From: CAYJAD01 sp964370305
GTDB taxonomy: Bacteria > Desulfobacterota > Desulfovibrionia > Desulfovibrionales > Desulfovibrionaceae
Direction: 5' to 3'
Assembly: GCA_964370305.1 (NCBI GenBank)
Contig: CAYJIU010000093.1
Location: forward strand, 1-7,732
Length of the DNA: 7,732 bases
Shown here in pieces: positions 7,316-7,732 of the stretch (positions are counted from its first letter, which is position 1; each line of letters begins with the position of its first letter). The position numbers and the translations under genes are program-made. The notes beneath the pieces were generated by a model. The model saw only the letters and a program-made list of their open reading frames with translations. It had not been told where the DNA came from and did no database searches.

Positions 7316-7409
7316 TGGCGGAGGTGTATAGGAGTCGAACCTACCACGGACATCTCTACCCGCCACCGGTTTTGAAGACCGGGCACTACACCGGTAGTGA
7401 AACACCTCC
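7316..7409 (-). tRNA. selC: Selenocysteine tRNA (tRNA-Sec, anticodon UCA)
   Basis: Read on the minus strand it folds as a bacterial tRNA-Sec. The acceptor stem has 8 bp (GGAGGTGT 7409-7402 with ACACCTCC 7327-7320), one longer than ordinary tRNAs. The T stem has 5 bp, giving the 13-bp stack typical of bacterial tRNA-Sec. The D stem has 6 bp (CACTAC/GTAGTG) with a 4-base CGGT loop. The anticodon stem is CCGGT/ACCGG with loop CTTCAAA, so the anticodon is UCA (7375-7373). The extra arm is long, about 21 bases. The T loop is TTCGACT. Discriminator G and CCA are encoded (7319-7316). It carries serine that SelA converts to selenocysteine, which SelB delivers to UGA codons with a SECIS. The organism therefore very probably makes selenoproteins; selA and selB are not in the window. 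Confidence 0.95.
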
Positions 7410-7419
7410 ATTAAGACAA

Positions 7420-7450
7420 GGCCTCATTTGCGCAATTATATATGGCCTCA
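7420..7450. repeat. 7-base direct repeat flanking the selC -10 region
   Basis: GGCCTCA occurs at 7420-7426 and again at 7444-7450, 24 bases apart, on either side of the TATAAT and the TTGCGCAA palindrome. It could be a pair of regulator sites, but 7-base repeats are not rare. Confidence 0.3.
7435..7440 (-). promoter_or_regulatory. Candidate -10 box of the selC promoter
   Basis: A perfect TATAAT on the minus strand at 7440-7435 would start transcription near 7428, about 20 bases before the mature tRNA. The matching -35 is poor (TTCTTC at 7464-7459, 18-base spacing). The start region holds an 8-base palindrome TTGCGCAA (7428-7435). The box is flanked by 7-base direct repeats (see that entry). 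Confidence 0.45.
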
Positions 7451-7621
7451 AGACTATCGAAGAAAAGTTACTTTATCTAAAGTTTTATTGTGGAGCAAGT
7501 AAAAAAATTTGGAAATTCAGTATATTTCACGACATTCTAATTTTGTAAATTTATACGTCTGTGTGAAGTTCGGTAAAGTTTTTTTCGCGGTTCGGCACTT
7601 CCGCGTTGCTCTCGATTTGCG

Positions 7622-7701
7622 TAATTGCTCATACTTCGCAAACGCAAACGGCTTCGCCGCCCGTTGGGTCGGGCTTCGCTTCATCGCCGGCTAATTGCTC
7701 A
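7622..7701. repeat. 10-base direct repeat TAATTGCTCA, two copies 70 bases apart
   Basis: Exact copies lie at 7622-7631 and 7692-7701. They enclose a GC-rich block containing the CGGC/GCCG and GCCCG/CGGGC hairpins. The arrangement resembles a small element with flanking duplications, but it could also be internal periodicity of a repeat. Confidence 0.45.
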
Positions 7702-7732
7702 AAAAGAACCCCAACCTCACACACTCCACACG

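Larger units (their letters stand above)
7411..7732. other. 322-base stretch without a confident gene; GC-richer hairpin-rich patch at its right end
   Basis: The first part (7411-7560) is AT-rich and holds the selC promoter region. From about 7561 to 7701 the composition shifts to GC-rich, with repeated TTCGC motifs. Small stems here are CGCGG/CCGCG (7586-7590 with 7601-7605), CGGC/GCCG (7649-7659) and GCCCG/CGGGC (7659-7663 with 7670-7674). A 10-base direct repeat brackets the last 80 bases. Open frames exist on both strands but lack a convincing start, ribosome site or recognisable family. It may be a dispersed palindromic repeat, a decayed fragment, or the 3' end of a gene entering from the right. 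Confidence 0.5.

Noticed and set aside
7285..7386. 34-residue N-terminal extension of the CcdA-like frame
   Set aside because: It runs through the body of tRNA-Sec; the ATG at 7284 has an AAAAGG site and fits the family's short N-terminus.
7586..7605. CGCGG/CCGCG stem as a terminator
   Set aside because: On the minus strand it is followed by A, not T; on the plus strand the T run precedes it. The stem is only 5 bp.
7509..7694. Plus-strand 61-residue open frame through the GC-rich patch
   Set aside because: There is no ribosome site and no recognisable family, it has unusual composition and lies over hairpins and repeats; it is best explained as a chance frame.
1..7732. CRISPR array, insertion sequence or integrase next to selC
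   Set aside because: No regularly spaced repeats, transposase or integrase motif is visible on either strand; only short repeats near the right edge hint at mobility.

Overview
The window looks like chromosomal DNA from a moderately AT-rich member of the Desulfobacterota, probably a gut-type Desulfovibrionaceae. That is an inference from the roughly 900-residue MutS, a bacterial GlnRS, a LapA-family protein, a GT2 glycosyltransferase fused to DUF2062, and a selenocysteine tRNA. No rRNA or other marker gene is present to settle it. No insertion sequence, CRISPR array, phage gene or integrase is visible.

Left part, plus strand (1-5220): the 3' end of an unrecognised gene is tightly coupled to a small two-TM LapA-like membrane protein. 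A rho-independent terminator follows, then mutS (mismatch repair ATPase). A 192-base gap holds a good sigma70-type promoter and a cluster of small hairpins, and leads to glnS (glutaminyl-tRNA synthetase).

Middle (5221-5378): the convergent gap between glnS and the minus-strand genes contains a perfect 25-bp inverted repeat closed by GGAA. It is probably a bidirectional terminator, though unusually long.

Right part, minus strand (7409 down to 5379): selC, the UCA-anticodon tRNA-Sec with an encoded CCA, lies 31 bases upstream of a CcdA/DsbD-like six-TM protein with a histidine-rich tail. That gene overlaps by 14 bases a GT2-DUF2062 gene. No terminator separates the three, so a transcript starting at the selC promoter could cover them all. 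selC shows that the organism makes selenoproteins. The membrane gene, with paired intramembrane cysteines and a metal-binding-type tail, is the most interesting neighbour, but no functional link to selenium is proven.

Right edge (7411-7732): there is no confident gene. A GC-richer, hairpin-rich patch (about 7561-7701) contains a 10-bp direct repeat and looks foreign to its AT-rich surroundings. One minus-strand frame through it is open on both sides of a single UGA in a Cys-x-x-UGA context, which is noted as a weak selenoprotein possibility.
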